Notes under the pieces: model-generated | The model's database searches: none | Seen by the model: the letters and a program-made list of their open reading frames with translations, nothing else | What the model was told of the DNA's origin: nothing | Source of the DNA: Sorangiineae bacterium NIC37A_2 | Lineage (GTDB): Bacteria > Myxococcota_A > Polyangia > Polyangiales > Polyangiaceae | DNA length: 64,000 bases | Assembly: GCA_002085155.1 (NCBI GenBank) | Contig: NASX01000003.1 | Span: forward strand, 36,808-100,807 | Direction: 5' to 3' | Position numbers and translations under genes: made by a program | Shown: one piece after another, positions 15,721 to 25,179 of the stretch | How the letters are laid out: each line of letters begins with the position of its first letter | Numbering within the stretch: position 1 is the first letter of the stretch

Positions 15721-18252
15721 TCAGCGTCCGGTCGCTGCCTCACCCACACACGCGTAGAACAGCGTGGTGTTGTTCTGCGGGGTTGGTGCGCTCTGGGGGA
15801 AGACGAAGCGAAGCTTCCTCTTCTCGTTCGTGGGGCACTCGCTCAGGAGCTGAGCGTTGCCCTGCTTCTCGTCGATGTAGCAGTAACCAGCGCCGCCCGG
15901 TGAGCCGGAGTCCGCACCCGGATCGTTCAAGCAGTACTGACCCTCGGGCGTGTCTTGGGTGAGCTGGTTGATCGAGCACATCTGCATCGCCGAGCAGGGG
16001 TAGGGCCCCCGCTGCTGCTCCAGAGGCGTCGACTCGAAGTAGCAGTTGCCCGCCTTCTCGAGCTCGTCGAGCACCGCCTTCTTCACCTTCTCCGTCGTCG
16101 GCTCTCGACCACTCAGCGAGCAATCAAGATCCGGCAGATCGCTTTCCGCGGTCTTGGCTCGTGCCTCGACCACGACGCAGGGCACCTCGCCCGTCTCTTC
16201 GTTCGCGACCAGCGGACGCGGCAGACATTGTCCACCCAGCTTCTCGGCCAGACGATCGATGATCGCGGAAACCGCCGGGGTGTACCCGTAGTAATCCTTG
16301 TTCGAAGCGTCGGTGACCTTCGGACAAATCGAGGCAGCGATCGTATTTTCGCCGAACGCCTTCATGATCTCGAGGGTTCGCGTCGAGGGATACGCCTTAC
16401 CCCAGTACTGTCCGCCGTCGAGAGCACCTCCCGCCGCCTTCTTGCAGAGCGGCTTGTCCGCATTGGCGTCGTCCGGACCGCAATCGCAGGAGGCGGTATC
16501 CGCGGCACAGGTGGCAGCGTCCTTTTCAGCATTGAACGGTCCGAGAGGGAAGATGCATGAATACTGGAGATCGTTGTTCGTGATGCTCAACTTGTCCGTC
16601 AGGTACTCGTGCCCGTTGATGGGATTCCAGGCCGGACTATCGGTGAGCGAAACGTTCACTCGCGGATTCGTCTTTGACGTGATGTCCGCACGACCCGTGC
16701 GCGGCACCATCGACTCGACCATGAACGGATCTCTCGGAAGCACGGGCTTCGCCCCGCAGGCAGGGTCGCTGAACTCGTTCTCGCCGATCGCTTTCTCCCT
16801 GCAGTACCGCGACTCGACGTGCTTGCCCGGCTCGCCCAGGATGAGATCCCAGTAGGTAAACCCGAGGTCCTCCCCGTTTACAACGACGTTCTCTTTGAGC
16901 TGACGGGCCGTCAGGTACTTGAGTTTGTCCGGATCGTTCAGCGTGTCCTCGGTAGCAAGGTCTTGCCAGGGAACACCGGTGATACCGGCAAAGAAGATGA
17001 GGCCCGGATCGCGACCCGAAACGAGAGAGTTCGGCAGGAGATCCCCATCGGCCCCGCGCACCTGAGATTGCGTCAGGCCTTCAACATAGCGCGAGATCGG
17101 GTAGAGAAGATCGAAGCCGAATCGGCGCTGATTGTCGAAGCAACGCAGGTTGTTTCGATCTTGCTCGGGGGGCAGAAGAGGCTGAGCCGCGCACTTCGCA
17201 AACTGCGCGTCACATCCAGGGTTTGCCCGCGATTCACGGCAAGTCTGGCAACAGATGTCGTTCGGATTCTCCGCGCAGATGTCCGTCGCTTCGAACGCCC
17301 GGTCTGCGGTGTTACCCACCAAGTGACCGAACTCAGCGAAGGCGTAGTACTTGCCACCGTCCATCGCCGAGCAGTCATTTTCGTCGGTCAGGACCACGAT
17401 AGCGACGAGGCTGTCAGGACGCAGGAAGCTCTTGCGCAGGTCGAGAAGCTCGGTGTCCACAGGACCGCGCACGGAGCGGCGGCCCTGAGCGTCCATGCTC
17501 ATCGAAGCCGGGGGCTCGGGATCGACCAAGAAGCGATACCAAGCTTCGTTCGGTGCCTCGAGACCGCAACCAACTTCGCCTGCCGCACCCACGTAGTCAC
17601 CGAAGTCGGTACCGAGGGTAGCGGCCTGCTCCGCCGAACCTCCGGTCCACGTGAGGAAGGGCGCCTTTCCGGCCACGCTCGGATCGTTCGGACGGACCAG
17701 CGGGATCGGACGGGCGCGATCGTTCTTCTGGGGGGTCGCAGCGTTGTCGCACGACGCGGGCTTCGTCGGATCGAAGCCGTGGCTTCCGAGGGAGGAGGTG
17801 ATCACGGCAATGTGAATGTCGTTGATCGGCTGGAACTCGAGAGAGAGGTCCGCACGAGGACAGTTCACTTCATTGCCGACGCGAATGCCAGGAACGCTCT
17901 CGACGACGTTACCGTCAGCGTCCTTCTGCACGCAGTTCGGCGTCACCAAGCGATTCAGCATCGCCGGCACCGCCTGCTTCATCACCTGCTGCTTGTCGGC
18001 CATCGACGCAGAGTTATCGATGACGAAGAGCAGGTCGATCTTCGCGATGTTGTTGATCGGAACTTTCTTCACGATCACGTTGCTGGTGCCGGGCTTGCAG
18101 TCCCCACAGATCGGACGCTCGAGGCACCCTGCCGAGAGTGCAGCGCCAACGCCGACGGCAAGAGCAGCAACGAGACCCGGCCTGAAGAGGCTCCGAAGAC
18201 CGGCGCCCAACCAAGGGATCCGGCGAGAATGCTGACGGGTTTCAGATTTCAT
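15721..18252 (-). CDS. Large VWA-type surface lipoprotein, unknown function
   Basis: With the ATG at 18252 the product is 843 residues: basic N-terminus, hydrophobic stretch, lipobox LSAGC (Cys 43), then a Cys cluster (CLERPICGDC). A von Willebrand factor A fold follows: LLFVIDNSASMADKQQVM has the DxSxS metal-site motif, and VAIVVLTDENDCSA supplies a later acidic strand. The rest is rich in paired cysteines, suggesting disulfides and an exported location. Similar long VWA lipoproteins are common in Myxococcota, with adhesion or gliding suspected in general. The frame extends to a GTG at 18342, but the signal peptide favours the ATG. It ends at a strong terminator. Confidence 0.8.
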   Translation of the reverse strand: MKSETRQHSRRIPWLGAGLRSLFRPGLVAALAVGVGAALSAGCLERPICGDCKPGTSNVIVKKVPINNIAKIDLLFVIDNSASMADKQQVMKQAVPAMLNRLVTPNCVQKDADGNVVESVPGIRVGNEVNCPRADLSLEFQPINDIHIAVITSSLGSHGFDPTKPASCDNAATPQKNDRARPIPLVRPNDPSVAGKAPFLTWTGGSAEQAATLGTDFGDYVGAAGEVGCGLEAPNEAWYRFLVDPEPPASMSMDAQGRRSVRGPVDTELLDLRKSFLRPDSLVAIVVLTDENDCSAMDGGKYYAFAEFGHLVGNTADRAFEATDICAENPNDICCQTCRESRANPGCDAQFAKCAAQPLLPPEQDRNNLRCFDNQRRFGFDLLYPISRYVEGLTQSQVRGADGDLLPNSLVSGRDPGLIFFAGITGVPWQDLATEDTLNDPDKLKYLTARQLKENVVVNGEDLGFTYWDLILGEPGKHVESRYCREKAIGENEFSDPACGAKPVLPRDPFMVESMVPRTGRADITSKTNPRVNVSLTDSPAWNPINGHEYLTDKLSITNNDLQYSCIFPLGPFNAEKDAATCAADTASCDCGPDDANADKPLCKKAAGGALDGGQYWGKAYPSTRTLEIMKAFGENTIAASICPKVTDASNKDYYGYTPAVSAIIDRLAEKLGGQCLPRPLVANEETGEVPCVVVEARAKTAESDLPDLDCSLSGREPTTEKVKKAVLDELEKAGNCYFESTPLEQQRGPYPCSAMQMCSINQLTQDTPEGQYCLNDPGADSGSPGGAGYCYIDEKQGNAQLLSECPTNEKRKLRFVFPQSAPTPQNNTTLFYACVGEAATGR

Positions 18253-18451
18253 GGCTTGGTTCGTTTCATTGGCCCCGGAGGGCGTCGTGGAGGGTGCGGT
18301 CGGTGACAAACCACCCGGTCCAGCGGACCGCGCGAGCTTCACCTTGTTTCACTCAGAAAGCAATGGCCGTTCCAATCCCAACCGGCGGATTTTCAGCCCA
18401 CCGGCTCATCTTTTCCGCCGCAACCGACAACTTAGTTTACATCTCTGACAA

Positions 18452-20503
18452 CTAAGGTTCCGATCTGGAAGCCTCCGGCGCGCGCGCCAAGGGGTCGGAG
18501 GGGAGTTCAGCGTCCTTGAAATCCTCGTCGGGGATCCCTTCCGCCGGGGACACAGCCTCATCCTCGGGCGGCTCCCCGTCCGGCGCCTGGAATCCGGCCC
18601 CCCGAAGAGCCGCGAGTTGCTTCTTCGTGACCCCTGGCAAGGCCAAGATCTCCGCATCCGACGCTCGGGCGATCGCGGTCAAGCTGCCGAAGTGGGAAAG
18701 GAGGAGCCGGCGGGTCTTCGGGCCAATCCCTGGGACATCGTCGAGCTCCGAGCGAAGACGCCGCTTTTTGCCGAGTCTCTCCCGCACGAAGTTCGCGAAG
18801 CGGTGCGCCTCGTCGCGCGCGCGAGCGAGCAAGAAGAGCTCAGGAGTATTGGGGCGGAGCGAAATCGGGTTCTTCTGCCCAGGGAGATAGACGCGGTCGA
18901 CGAGCTTCTCGCCGGTCACCGATTCTCGCTCCTTGGCGAGCCCTGCCAGCGGAAGATCCGTGAGGCCAAGATCGGCGGCCGCGGTAACGGCGACAGCGAG
19001 CTGGCCGCGTCCTCCATCCACCACAAACAGGTCCGGCAGCTCGAAGGTGCTCTTGGGAGGCTCTTCCCCGCGCTCCTTCGCCGCGCGCCGCTCCTCGAGT
19101 CCGCGCCCGAAGCGCCTGAGCAGCACTTCGTACATCGCCTTGTAATCGTCGCCATCAGCGACACTCCGCACGCGATAGGACTTGTAGTTCTTCTTGTCGG
19201 GGATTCCGTCCGTCAGGCGTACAACAGCTCCCACGGTGGCCTCACCTCCAAGATGAGAAATATCGACGCACTCGATACGCCGGGGGAGCGCCGGCAGCCG
19301 AAGTTTCGCCTGAAGCGCGGCGAGTCGCTGATCCATATCTTCCGTCGTTCTTCGCTTCTCGCGAAAGGCGTGCTCCGCGTTCTCTCGCGCGAGCTCGAGC
19401 AGCTGCCTCTTCGGTCCCCGCTCGGGCACGACAAGAGAAGGCTTTTTTACTCGCCCCTCTGCGGTGCGGGCCCGTCTCTCGTAGAGCCACTCCACAATGC
19501 CCGCGGTCGCCTCCGGCAACACAGGGACAATGATTTCGTCGGGAACAAAGGCCGAACCGAGGCCGCCGTCTCCGTAGTGTTCCCGAAGGAATGCCGCCAC
19601 GATCTCGTCATCGCTCACCTGAGTCCGCACGTGACTCACATTGCAGATTTCGATCACGCGGCCTTGGCGAACATAGACGACGCTGAGCTCGACGACGTCC
19701 CCTTCTCGATGAATGCCGAGGATGTCTTGATCGACGTCGCTGACGGTCACGACGCGCTGAGCCTCACGCACTTTCGTGACAGCTTCGAGTTGGTCGCGAT
19801 AAATGGCCGCGACCTCAAACTGCATGTTCTTCGCGGCTGCGCGCATCCGCTCTTCGAGCTCCCGAGAGAGCTCGTCGTGCCGCCCCAGCAGAAATAGCTC
19901 AACCGCGCGCACCTGGCCTGCGTAACGCGCCTCATCGATCTCGAAGACACAGGGCCCGAGGCAACGCTGGATTTGATACTGAATGCAGGGGCGACTGCGG
20001 CTCTTCAGTTCGCGATCGGAACATGTGCGAAGCTGAAAATGTTTCTCCACAAGGTGGAGCGTGCGACGCGCTGCGGTAGCTGAATGGTAGGGACCGAAAT
20101 ACCGAGCCCCATCGGGCGCGGGTCGCCGCACGAGCTCGAGCCTGGGCCAGGCCGCTTTTTTGTTCAGCCGAAGCGTGAGGTACTCTTTGTCGTCACGCAG
20201 GCGAACGTTGAGACGCGGGGCGTGCTCCTTGATCAGGCTGTTTTCGAGGATCAGCGCCTCTTTTTCGGTCTCCGTGACGAAAGTCTCGATATCACCGAGG
20301 AGCTTCGGAAGGAGGGGAATGAAGGCGCGGCCGTCAGAGCCCCCTTCCTGAAAATAGCTGCGCACGCGAGCGCGCAGGCTCTTCGCCTTGCCGACGTAGA
20401 GGACCTTCCCTTCACTATCGTAGAAGACGTAGCAGCCGGGACGCGCCGGCAAGTTCTCAAGCTTCCGTTCGACCTTCTCTGGCCAAACCGACTGCTTCGG
20501 CAT
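18452..20503 (-). CDS. uvrC: UvrABC system excinuclease subunit C
   Basis: Subunit of nucleotide excision repair that makes both incisions. The ATG at 20503 gives 683 residues starting MPKQSVWPEKVERKLENLP. The GIY-YIG domain is represented by PGCYVFYDSEGKVLYVGKAK, then a Cys-rich CIQYQIQRCLGPC, a UVR motif (EVAAIYRDQLEAV), the RNase H-like nuclease half (ECVDISHLGGEATVGAVV, LFVVDGGRGQL) and two helix-hairpin-helix motifs (DDVPGIGPKTRRLL, ILALPGVTKKQL). The final about 40 residues are an acidic tail. An upstream open extension to 20785 has no UvrC homology. Confidence 0.96.
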   Translation of the reverse strand: MPKQSVWPEKVERKLENLPARPGCYVFYDSEGKVLYVGKAKSLRARVRSYFQEGGSDGRAFIPLLPKLLGDIETFVTETEKEALILENSLIKEHAPRLNVRLRDDKEYLTLRLNKKAAWPRLELVRRPAPDGARYFGPYHSATAARRTLHLVEKHFQLRTCSDRELKSRSRPCIQYQIQRCLGPCVFEIDEARYAGQVRAVELFLLGRHDELSRELEERMRAAAKNMQFEVAAIYRDQLEAVTKVREAQRVVTVSDVDQDILGIHREGDVVELSVVYVRQGRVIEICNVSHVRTQVSDDEIVAAFLREHYGDGGLGSAFVPDEIIVPVLPEATAGIVEWLYERRARTAEGRVKKPSLVVPERGPKRQLLELARENAEHAFREKRRTTEDMDQRLAALQAKLRLPALPRRIECVDISHLGGEATVGAVVRLTDGIPDKKNYKSYRVRSVADGDDYKAMYEVLLRRFGRGLEERRAAKERGEEPPKSTFELPDLFVVDGGRGQLAVAVTAAADLGLTDLPLAGLAKERESVTGEKLVDRVYLPGQKNPISLRPNTPELFLLARARDEAHRFANFVRERLGKKRRLRSELDDVPGIGPKTRRLLLSHFGSLTAIARASDAEILALPGVTKKQLAALRGAGFQAPDGEPPEDEAVSPAEGIPDEDFKDAELPSDPLARAPEASRSEP

Positions 20504-20796
20504 CGAATCTTTTTCAGTTTTCACGCCCGGCCTCTGGCCACCATTGCGCAGGAAGTCTCGTTTCTCATGGCCCTTGGAGCGACGTCGCGTACCTTCTTCT
20601 AGGAGCCGGCCCAGCCTTAGCACGTCTGGGGGAAATCCGCGTGACCTCACGCTTCCTAGAAGCCACCAAGAAGGCCAGTCGGCCCGCGTATCCTCCCCCA
20701 CCCGCTCCAACTTTTTCACGGGCGCTGTAGACGAGAGCCAGAGGCGCTCCTTCGAAAGCGTCAAGGGTCGGCGAATCAGCACCACATCGCCCCAAG

Positions 20797-22389
20797 GTGC
20801 GCTATGAAGCCCAGGCCGTGCCGAAAGCTCAAAAGGCCCCGAGCCACGACAGCTCCCCGAAACACAGTCAGAAACGCTCGACCCTCACGGTCCTCTTCTC
20901 CGCCCTCGCCGTTGGCACCGCGCTGTCTATTCTGCTTTTGCCGCGCTCATCGACTCATGATAGGTCCGAGAGCGCCCCCCCGCGCGCCGTCTTCCTGGGC
21001 GAGGAGCTGCCCCTCGATCATGGCGCGATCGATGCCGCCCTCGAGCGAGCCCGCAAGTTCAGCGAGAGCACCCTGACCCTTGTCTTGCCGGACCAAAGGG
21101 CAGAGATTGTCAGCCTGTCGAAGCTGGGCGCGACCATCGAAACCACCCGCCTCAGCAACTTCATCCGCGACCTAAGGGACGGGACGAGCGAGCTCCGACG
21201 CAGATACCATGCGCTCAGCACTGACAAGCCTCTTTCGATCCCGGTCCCTCTTCGCCTCGACGCAGGCCTCGCTCTGAGTGTCCTGCTCGGCCTCAAGGAC
21301 GCCCTCGACACGAGTCCCGAAGACGCGCGCATCGATCTCAACGAGAAGCGCGTACGGGGCGACGTCGAAGGGCGCGCACTCGACGTCGACAAGACCCTGG
21401 AGCGCATTGACCAAGCTCTCGCTCGCGGTGAGCTCCGCGCGGAGGTCGCTTTCGTGACGCGGCCCGCCGCCCAGAGAAAAGAGAACTTGTCGGACGTTCG
21501 CTTCGAGAACGTGCTCGGCCACTTCGAGACCAAGTACAGCCGCTCGAAAGCCGCAGAGGCCCGCACCTATAACCTACGTCGCGCGGCGCTTTCGCTGGAC
21601 GGAACTGTTCTCCTCCCCGGACAAATTTTCGACTTCAATCGGGTGGTGGGGCCGCGCGATGAAGCTCATGGCTATAAAGTCGCCACCGTCATCGCGGACG
21701 GCGAGCTCGCGGACGGCATCGGCGGGGGCACCTGCCAGATCTCAGGCACACTCCATGGAGCCGCGTTCTTCGCGGGCCTCGAAATCGTCGAGCGTTATCC
21801 TCACACGCGGCCGAGCTCCTATATCAAGATGGGCCTCGACGCGACGGTGGTCTATCCGACGATCAACTTCCGCCTGAGAAACCCTTTCGACTTCCCCGTC
21901 GTACTGCACATGAGCGTCAAAGATGGCGTCGTGCGCGCAGAAGTGCTGGGTCCGAAGATCGATCAAGTGGTCACGATGATTCGGCGCATCGACGAGGCTC
22001 TTCCGTATGACGAAGTGGAGCGTCCCCTCGCCGAGCTCCCGAAAGGCCAGCGGGTTCTCCTTCAGCGTGGCGTGCCTGGTTTTCGCCTGCATCGCTACCG
22101 CGTAGCTCGCCGCGGCAATCAAACGGTCCGAGAGAAGTGGCGTGATATTTACCCCCCCACAACCCAGATCGTCGGTGTCGGTACGGGAGACGTCTCTGCG
22201 AAGGGGAATCGTAAGAGCGACACGACCCCAGAGTATCTCGCCGACGAGCTCCTCATCCTCACGCTCCGGCGGTCGAGCGACTCTGATCCGGGATCGTTTG
22301 CCGAAAATCGCCAAGCGGGACAGTTCGGGGAGCCTGGCTGGTCGGCCCGCCGAGGGATGCCCTTCTGGGGTGAAATCGTCAGAAACTGA
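20797..22389 (+). CDS. VanW family protein
   Basis: A 530-residue protein with an N-terminal cytoplasmic stub, one membrane span (about 29-49) and an external region. The VanW domain (about 255-390) has LSLDGTVLLPGQIFDFNRVV, the hallmark GGGTCQISGTLH, and YPHTRPSSYIKMGLDATV. A preceding region of about 130 residues resembles the putative peptidoglycan-binding segment often paired with VanW. Function is not settled in the family; it is named after a vancomycin-resistance cluster gene, which is no evidence of resistance here. Start GTG at 20797; a GTG at 20818 is also possible. Confidence 0.85.
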   Translation: MRYEAQAVPKAQKAPSHDSSPKHSQKRSTLTVLFSALAVGTALSILLLPRSSTHDRSESAPPRAVFLGEELPLDHGAIDAALERARKFSESTLTLVLPDQRAEIVSLSKLGATIETTRLSNFIRDLRDGTSELRRRYHALSTDKPLSIPVPLRLDAGLALSVLLGLKDALDTSPEDARIDLNEKRVRGDVEGRALDVDKTLERIDQALARGELRAEVAFVTRPAAQRKENLSDVRFENVLGHFETKYSRSKAAEARTYNLRRAALSLDGTVLLPGQIFDFNRVVGPRDEAHGYKVATVIADGELADGIGGGTCQISGTLHGAAFFAGLEIVERYPHTRPSSYIKMGLDATVVYPTINFRLRNPFDFPVVLHMSVKDGVVRAEVLGPKIDQVVTMIRRIDEALPYDEVERPLAELPKGQRVLLQRGVPGFRLHRYRVARRGNQTVREKWRDIYPPTTQIVGVGTGDVSAKGNRKSDTTPEYLADELLILTLRRSSDSDPGSFAENRQAGQFGEPGWSARRGMPFWGEIVRN

Positions 22390-22523
22390 AAGGCCCTCGT
22401 TGTTCGGCCAGCGAGTCAAACGAGCGACTGTTCCGAACCTCGCGCATAAACACGCGGATTCCTTCTGCAATTTTCATCACTGAGCGTGGCCGAACGGAGC
22501 TCATCCGTCAGGGGTTGACGTCG

Positions 22524-22543
22524 GGGGTTTCGAGCGAGACCCC
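22524..22543. promoter_or_regulatory. Imperfect dyad upstream of tetR-family gene
   Basis: GGGGTTTC, four bases, GAGACCCC: arms match at 7 of 8 positions. It starts 3 bp after a TTGACG hexamer (22515-22520) and ends 24 bp before the regulator's ATG. TetR-family proteins commonly bind such dyads in their own promoters; this is inference only. Confidence 0.35.
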
Positions 22544-22567
22544 ATTTGAAAGTCCACCTCGGAACCG

Positions 22568-23263
22568 ATGATGAAGTCACGTACCTCACACGCTCACGCC
22601 CTCGACCTCGAACCCGTCCCCAGCACGCGTACGCCCGCGTCGGGGGTCATCCCGAAATCTCGGGAGGCGACTGACGCCGCGATCGCTCGAGTGCACGCGC
22701 TCGTCGAAGCCGCAGGCCGGTGTTTCGCCGCACGCGGCATCGGAGCCACCACGCTGGCCGACATCGCCCATGGCTTGGGTTTGCGGAAGAGCATCGTTCA
22801 TTATTACTTTGCGAGCAAAGACCAATTGCTCCTCAGCGTTCAATCCCACGCCGCCGAGAAGTACTTGGACGCCGTGAGGACGGCCGGGGAAACCGCCGGG
22901 CCGACGGTCAAGGACTTGCTCACCACCCTTTGGGACACGCTCCGAGCCCACCCCTCGCTCGCCGAGCTGAACGTCGAGCTCATCGCCGAGGCGCGCCGCC
23001 GTCCCGACCTCAAGAAACTCGTGGCTTCCGTCGAAGCCCAGACCAGAGACGAGCTGCGTGCAGCCCTCGAGGCGCGGTCCGTGCGCAAAGATCAGTCCGA
23101 GTGCCTCGCGGGCCTCATTCTCTCCACCTTCCGAGGTCTGTCCCTCGCCTCAACCCTCGAAGGAGGCTCCGAGGCCGACCAGAAGGCGTACGAGTGCTTC
23201 ACGCGCCTCGCCCAGATCCCGACCACCCTCGAAGCTGTCGAACAGGCATCCGTCGCCTCCTGA
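22568..23263 (+). CDS. TetR/AcrR family transcriptional regulator
   Basis: A 231-residue regulator. The helix-turn-helix domain (about 38-90) is clear: ALVEAAGRCFAARGIGATTL, DIAHGLGLRKSIVHYYFASK. The C-terminal half would be the ligand-binding and dimer domain and gives no hint of ligand. An extended N-terminus of about 35 residues precedes the HTH. Two ATG codons in tandem (22568, 22571) follow GGAA. No transporter or enzyme gene is adjacent, so its regulon is unclear. A terminator-like hairpin follows. Confidence 0.9.
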   Translation: MMKSRTSHAHALDLEPVPSTRTPASGVIPKSREATDAAIARVHALVEAAGRCFAARGIGATTLADIAHGLGLRKSIVHYYFASKDQLLLSVQSHAAEKYLDAVRTAGETAGPTVKDLLTTLWDTLRAHPSLAELNVELIAEARRRPDLKKLVASVEAQTRDELRAALEARSVRKDQSECLAGLILSTFRGLSLASTLEGGSEADQKAYECFTRLAQIPTTLEAVEQASVAS

Positions 23264-23285
23264 CAGACGCACTTCGGCTCTCGGT

Positions 23286-23340
23286 GGCCCCGCACGCTTT
23301 CCCTCTGGGGGGATGGGAAGTGTGCGGGGCGCCGTTTCTT
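23286..23340 (+). terminator. Terminator-like hairpin after tetR-family gene
   Basis: Arms CCCCGCAC (23288-23295) and GTGCGGGG (23322-23329) pair perfectly, with further pairing TTCCC/GGGAA inside, followed by GTTTCTT. It starts 23 bp after the tetR stop and would separate it from holB. Confidence 0.6.
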
Positions 23341-23426
23341 GTGCGGAACGACGCGGGGCCCACAAGCGAGGCGAAGCCTTCGGCGCATCGGCGGCGGAGA
23401 TGCGCTATAGAAGCGGACTCAAAGAG

Positions 23427-24407
23427 ATGCCGGGCTTCGACGACCTCCTCGGGCAAGACGCCGCCAAGACGACGCTCGAGCGTGCCTTTAGCTTGGGCAA
23501 GGTCCACCACGCTTATCGCTTCGAAGGGCCCCCCGGGGTCGGCAAGACTTTCGCAGCACGCCTCCTCGCCCGCGCGCTCGTTTGCGAGCGCGTCGCCGGC
23601 TGCGGCACCTGCAGCTCCTGCACCAGGGCGATGTCCCTGGCGACAGAGGGGCCTGAGATTCCCGGGCACCCCGACGTCATCATGGTCGGGCGCGGGCTTT
23701 ATCCCGCTTCGCTCATTGGCAGCCAGGAGTCGACCGGCATCAGCGTCGATCAAATCCGAAAGATCGTCCTTCCGCGCATGGGCTACGGTCCCCACGAAGG
23801 GCGCGCGCTCGTCATCATCGTCCTGGACGCCGACGAACTCACGATCGCCGCAGCCAACTCGCTCCTCAAGACTCTCGAAGAGCCGCCACAAAACACTCAC
23901 TTCATCCTCGTCACCAGCCGGCCGAAGCGCCTGATCGACACGATCGCATCTCGTACGATCCGGGTACGTTTTGGTCCCCTGCCGAAAGCGGCGCTCAGGA
24001 CACTCCTTCACACCGAAGGCCTGTCTCCGGACGAAGATCTGCTCGAACGAGCCCAGGGCAGCCTCGATCGAGCTCGTCTACTCGGGAGCGAAGAAGAACG
24101 CGCGACGTACGCGAACTTCGTGGAAGCCGTCGAGAAGGCCGTCGAGGCGCGCGATCCAGGCGCCGCCGTGCGCTTCGCCGAGTCCCGTCCGGGGGAACGG
24201 GACGTACTGCTCGACCACCTCAGATACCTCGGAACGTCCTATGCACTCAGGGAGCGAGAGCGCGCGGAGCGGGCTCCCGAGCGACTCGGCGAATTTGCAG
24301 AGGACCACCGCATCGTCCTCCGAGCTGCCCGCGCCATCGAGCAAAACGGCTCGCCTGCGCTCGCCCTCGAGGCGCTCATCCTCGAACTGAGCGATCGCCC
24401 GCGATAG
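23427..24407 (+). CDS. holB: DNA polymerase III subunit delta'
   Basis: A 326-residue clamp-loader subunit. Landmarks: MPGFDDLLGQDAAKTTLERA start, Walker A GPPGVGKT, zinc-binding CERVAGCGTCSSC, and the AAA+ core with AANSLLKTLEEPPQNTHFIL and LIDTIASRTIRVRF. Family members often have SRC where this has SRT. The ATG at 23427 follows AAAGAG; the open frame upstream (to 23058) is antisense-like filler overlapping tetR in another frame and is not included. The 3' end overlaps the convergent thiE gene by 32 bp. Confidence 0.92.
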   Translation: MPGFDDLLGQDAAKTTLERAFSLGKVHHAYRFEGPPGVGKTFAARLLARALVCERVAGCGTCSSCTRAMSLATEGPEIPGHPDVIMVGRGLYPASLIGSQESTGISVDQIRKIVLPRMGYGPHEGRALVIIVLDADELTIAAANSLLKTLEEPPQNTHFILVTSRPKRLIDTIASRTIRVRFGPLPKAALRTLLHTEGLSPDEDLLERAQGSLDRARLLGSEEERATYANFVEAVEKAVEARDPGAAVRFAESRPGERDVLLDHLRYLGTSYALRERERAERAPERLGEFAEDHRIVLRAARAIEQNGSPALALEALILELSDRPR

Positions 24408-25092
24408 CCGCCTCGATCGTGCGCGCGTTATCCAAGACTCTTGCCCGAGTCTCGACGCCCGTCGTCCCTTCGAGCAATGCCCCGATGACTGCGACGAAAT
24501 CTACGAGCTCACTCACAGCTCGACCCCGCTCAGCATTGAGACCACCAATGCCCACCAAAGGAATGCCTCTGGCCCGCACGAGAGCGCTGACCTTTGTCAG
24601 CTCCCCGGGGCTCACGATCGGATCGGGATTTTCCTTTGACCCAGTCTGCGCCAGGGGTCCAATCGCTAGGTAATCGGGGATCGCGCTCGCCGCGAGCGCG
24701 CGCTCCACGTCCGCTACGCTGTGTGTCGAGAGCCCCACACGGAGCGTCGGGTAGCGAGCCCGCACCTCCGAAACTGACAGGTCCATCTGCCCCACGTGCA
24801 CCCCGTCTGCGCCCACCTCGCTCGCCAGGTCCGGCCAGTCGTTCATGTAGATCTCCGTCGACGGGGACAGTTCCGCGCGGAGCTCCATGATGAGAGCAAG
24901 ACAAGCGCGCGCCTCCTCTCGACTCACCTGTTTGGCCCGGTATTGAAGGAGGCTGGGCGAGGCCGCCAAGAGGCCTTCCGCGACCTCTTCGAAGGAGAGA
25001 CCTCGAACTTTGATCTGGCCATCGTCCAAGATGGCATAAAGGCGACAGGCCACGGCCCCGAGGAGGTTCGAATGGGAGCTCTGTCTCGTCAA
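24376..25092 (-). CDS. thiE: Thiamine-phosphate synthase
   Basis: ThiE joins the pyrimidine and thiazole phosphates to make thiamine phosphate. The TIM-barrel motifs are in order: LLQYRAKQVSREEA, MNDWPDLASEVGADGVHVGQ, RVGLSTHSVADVE, YLAIGPLAQTGSK and IPLVGIGGLNAER. Length 238 is near the usual 210-225; the TTG at 25092 may be too early and a GTG at 25053 (VACRLYAILD) would fit the family better. No other thiamine gene is adjacent, and I see no TPP riboswitch-like sequence in the upstream 90 bp. Confidence 0.9.
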   Translation of the reverse strand: MTRQSSHSNLLGAVACRLYAILDDGQIKVRGLSFEEVAEGLLAASPSLLQYRAKQVSREEARACLALIMELRAELSPSTEIYMNDWPDLASEVGADGVHVGQMDLSVSEVRARYPTLRVGLSTHSVADVERALAASAIPDYLAIGPLAQTGSKENPDPIVSPGELTKVSALVRARGIPLVGIGGLNAERGRAVSELVDFVAVIGALLEGTTGVETRARVLDNARTIEAAIAGDRSVRG

Positions 25093-25179
25093 CCATACGC
25101 CCCGCGCTACGGGCCCTGCGGTTTCGGCGAAAAGAACCCTTCCCCCCCGAAAACCCCATGGTAATGGGAACGGAGCACG

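Noticed and set aside
16819-18306. 495-residue plus-strand open frame opposite the VWA lipoprotein
   Set aside because: Mirror of a well supported gene; composition is Arg-rich without a signal or domain.
18617-19897. 426-residue plus-strand open frame opposite uvrC
   Set aside because: Antisense to strongly conserved UvrC motifs.
20504-20785. 94-residue N-terminal extension of UvrC
   Set aside because: No homology; the conserved start is at the ATG at 20503.
25093-25179. TPP riboswitch upstream of thiE
   Set aside because: The conserved CTGAGA core is absent and the space is too short.
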